Source of the DNA: an uncultured Anaerococcus sp.
GTDB taxonomy: Bacteria; Bacillota; Clostridia; Tissierellales; Peptoniphilaceae
Length of the DNA stretch: 6,988 nt
NCBI GenBank assembly: GCA_943913325.1
Contig: CALTXP010000081.1
Location: forward strand, 1-6,988
Direction of reading: 5' to 3'
The notes below the pieces were generated by a model. The model made no database searches, was not told the origin of the DNA, and saw nothing but the letters and a program-made list of their open reading frames with translations. Below, piece by piece: positions 6,014 through 6,988 of the stretch (positions within the stretch are counted from its first letter, which is position 1; the number at the start of each line of letters is the position of its first letter). The position numbers and the translations under genes are program-made.

Positions 6014-6832
6014 ATGGTTAAATTAATAGCATCTGATATAGATGAAACATTAGTAGATGAATTTAAAAATGTACCTGAAAGAAATAGAGAAGCTATAGCA
6101 AAGGCTGAGCAGATGGGTGTTAAGGTTATGCTTGCCACTGGACGTGGTCCTTATGAATTACATGATATACCAGAGCAAGCTGGCGTTATACGTGAAGATA
6201 GATTCATAATATGCTGTAACGGAGCTATAATCTTAAGAGCACTAGATCGTGAAATTGTAGATTCATTGCCTCTAGATTTTAAATATGTTAAAAAAATCTT
6301 TGATTATGCCTATGAAAATAATTTACAATTTTTCATATACACTCTGGATAAGAAGTACGCTATAAACTTAGATCCTGTAGGTAGATCTAATCAATATACA
6401 AATGCTACAAATGTAGAGTTAATCAGGGGAGATAATATAGATTTTCTTAAAGATAAGCTTATTTTAAAAGCTCTAATTAAAAATCCTGATATTGACTACT
6501 TACACTCATTAGAGGTAGATATAGCCGCTATAACTAATTATGAGCTAGAAATAGCTTATTCCTCAGATATATTTATGGAAATAAATGCCAAAGGTGTTGA
6601 TAAAGGCTTAGCTCTTCAAAAAGTATGTAAATATTATAATATAGATATAGACGAAACTTTAGCTATAGGTGATAACTATAATGATGTAGCTATGCTAGAA
6701 GATGCTGGTATAGGAGTAGCAGTTTCAAATGCCCACTTACAAGTAAAAGATGTTTCTGATTATGTAAGTTATGCTACAAATACCGAAGGAGCTGTCGGTG
6801 AAGCTATAGAAAAATATATATTGTATAAATAA
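6014..6832 (+). CDS. Cof-type HAD-IIB family hydrolase (phosphatase)
   Basis: A 272-aa cytoplasmic Mg-dependent phosphatase of the Cof/YidA subfamily, usually acting on sugar phosphates, nucleotides or FMN/PLP-like phosphoesters. All four HAD motifs are seen: motif I DIDET (Asp8 nucleophile, Asp10 acid/base), motif II LATGR at 40-44 (Thr42), motif III Lys in KGVDKGLAL at 193-201 (Lys197 most likely), and motif IV GDNYND at 219-224. The C2-type cap lies between about residues 85 and 185. TNTEGAVGEAIEKY at 255-268 is the usual C-terminal tail. Start: ATG with AAGGAG at 6003-6008, 5 nt upstream; length is normal for the family. The substrate cannot be deduced from sequence. The gene lies 48 bp after the glutaredoxin and ends directly on a strong terminator; no separate promoter is convincing in the gap. 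Confidence 0.93.
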   Translation: MVKLIASDIDETLVDEFKNVPERNREAIAKAEQMGVKVMLATGRGPYELHDIPEQAGVIREDRFIICCNGAIILRALDREIVDSLPLDFKYVKKIFDYAYENNLQFFIYTLDKKYAINLDPVGRSNQYTNATNVELIRGDNIDFLKDKLILKALIKNPDIDYLHSLEVDIAAITNYELEIAYSSDIFMEINAKGVDKGLALQKVCKYYNIDIDETLAIGDNYNDVAMLEDAGIGVAVSNAHLQVKDVSDYVSYATNTEGAVGEAIEKYILYK

Positions 6833-6874
6833 AAATAACTGACTAATAGGTATACCCTTAGTCAGTTATTTTTT
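6831..6874. terminator. strong bidirectional intrinsic terminator
   Basis: A perfect 16-bp stem (6831-6846 with 6858-6873) with an 11-nt loop that contains the palindrome GGTATACC. The stem core is AACTGACTAA/TTAGTCAGTT, flanked by A5 on the left and T6 on the right, so it has a U-run in either direction. It begins within the HAD stop codon and also follows the stop of the leftward gene at 6873, so it should end both converging transcripts. Confidence 0.9.
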
Positions 6875-6988
6875 ATTTATACCAATATTTATCAGCAAAA
6901 AAACTCTTATACACTAAATATAGTAAACCTCCACCTATTATAAATGGTAATAATTTAAAAGCAAGACCTGCTCCTAAAGCTAATACTA
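6873..6988 (-). CDS. C-terminal part of a small hydrophobic (membrane) protein, 5' end cut by the window
   Basis: Reading leftward from the right edge, one frame is open for 37 codons to TAA at 6875-6873; of the other two, one has an in-frame TAG at the very edge and the other a TAA after eleven codons. The peptide reads VLALGAGLAF KLLPFIIGGG LLYLVYKSFF ADKYWYK. It is a glycine-containing hydrophobic stretch of about 25 residues, long enough for one membrane helix, ending in a short charged and aromatic tail. I do not recognise the family. Support comes from the clean open frame, membrane-like composition, and a stop codon placed exactly at the edge of the bidirectional terminator. Start and full length are outside the window. 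Confidence 0.6.
   Translation of the reverse strand, partial: VLALGAGLAFKLLPFIIGGGLLYLVYKSFFADKYWYK

Noticed and set aside
1..6988. Mobile element, CRISPR array, phage defence or biosynthetic cluster
   Set aside because: There are no direct-repeat arrays, transposase or integrase motifs, attachment-site duplications or modular enzymes. All genes are housekeeping-type families with uniform base composition.

Overview
The window is AT-rich (by eye about a third G+C), densely packed, and uses strong AAGGAG/AAAGGAG-type ribosome binding sites. This points to a low-G+C Gram-positive anaerobe. The gene set fits Clostridia/Tissierellia, possibly Peptoniphilaceae such as Anaerococcus or Peptoniphilus: a class B sortase, a clostridial-style OGG1 glycosylase, a COG2509 FAD protein and a YwlG/TIGR01440 protein. 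The placement is inferred from protein flavour alone; there is no rRNA or other marker.

Layout. Seven complete genes and two edge-truncated ones are present. The left and middle part (1-5646) runs leftward. Reading in the direction of transcription, it holds a class B sortase (srtB, 5646-4855) whose stop codon overlaps the start of an OGG1-type 8-oxoguanine DNA glycosylase (4855-3953). A 92-bp gap with an imperfect inverted repeat follows, then a YwlG/TIGR01440-family protein (3860-3315). Next comes a 66-bp gap holding a promoter-like pair inside an 8-bp inverted repeat. The FAD-dependent dehydrogenase (3248-1863) overlaps an alpha/beta hydrolase (1866-1051) by ATGA. A THUMP-domain RNA methyltransferase of the RlmL/YpsC type (953 to beyond the left edge) is last.

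The right part (5732-6832) runs rightward: a 77-aa CPYC glutaredoxin followed by a Cof-type HAD-IIB phosphatase. The srtB/glutaredoxin divergence is only 85 bp, and the two predicted -10 boxes overlap. The HAD gene ends in a strong 16-bp hairpin. A leftward partial gene for a small hydrophobic protein converges on the same hairpin, so it probably terminates both.

Genes acting together. The firm links are structural: the overlaps srtB/ogg and FAD dehydrogenase/alpha-beta hydrolase imply co-transcription and translational coupling. No shared pathway is evident. The genes cover surface protein anchoring, oxidative DNA repair, rRNA modification, thiol redox and phosphate-ester hydrolysis. No mobile element, CRISPR array, tRNA or rRNA gene was seen, and no stretch longer than 100 bp lacks a gene. 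I found no convincing new multi-gene system. The most checkable oddities are the missing ribosome binding site before the methyltransferase, the back-to-back overlapping promoters, the inverted repeat over the FAD-gene promoter, and an OGG1 active-site residue that may set base-pair specificity.
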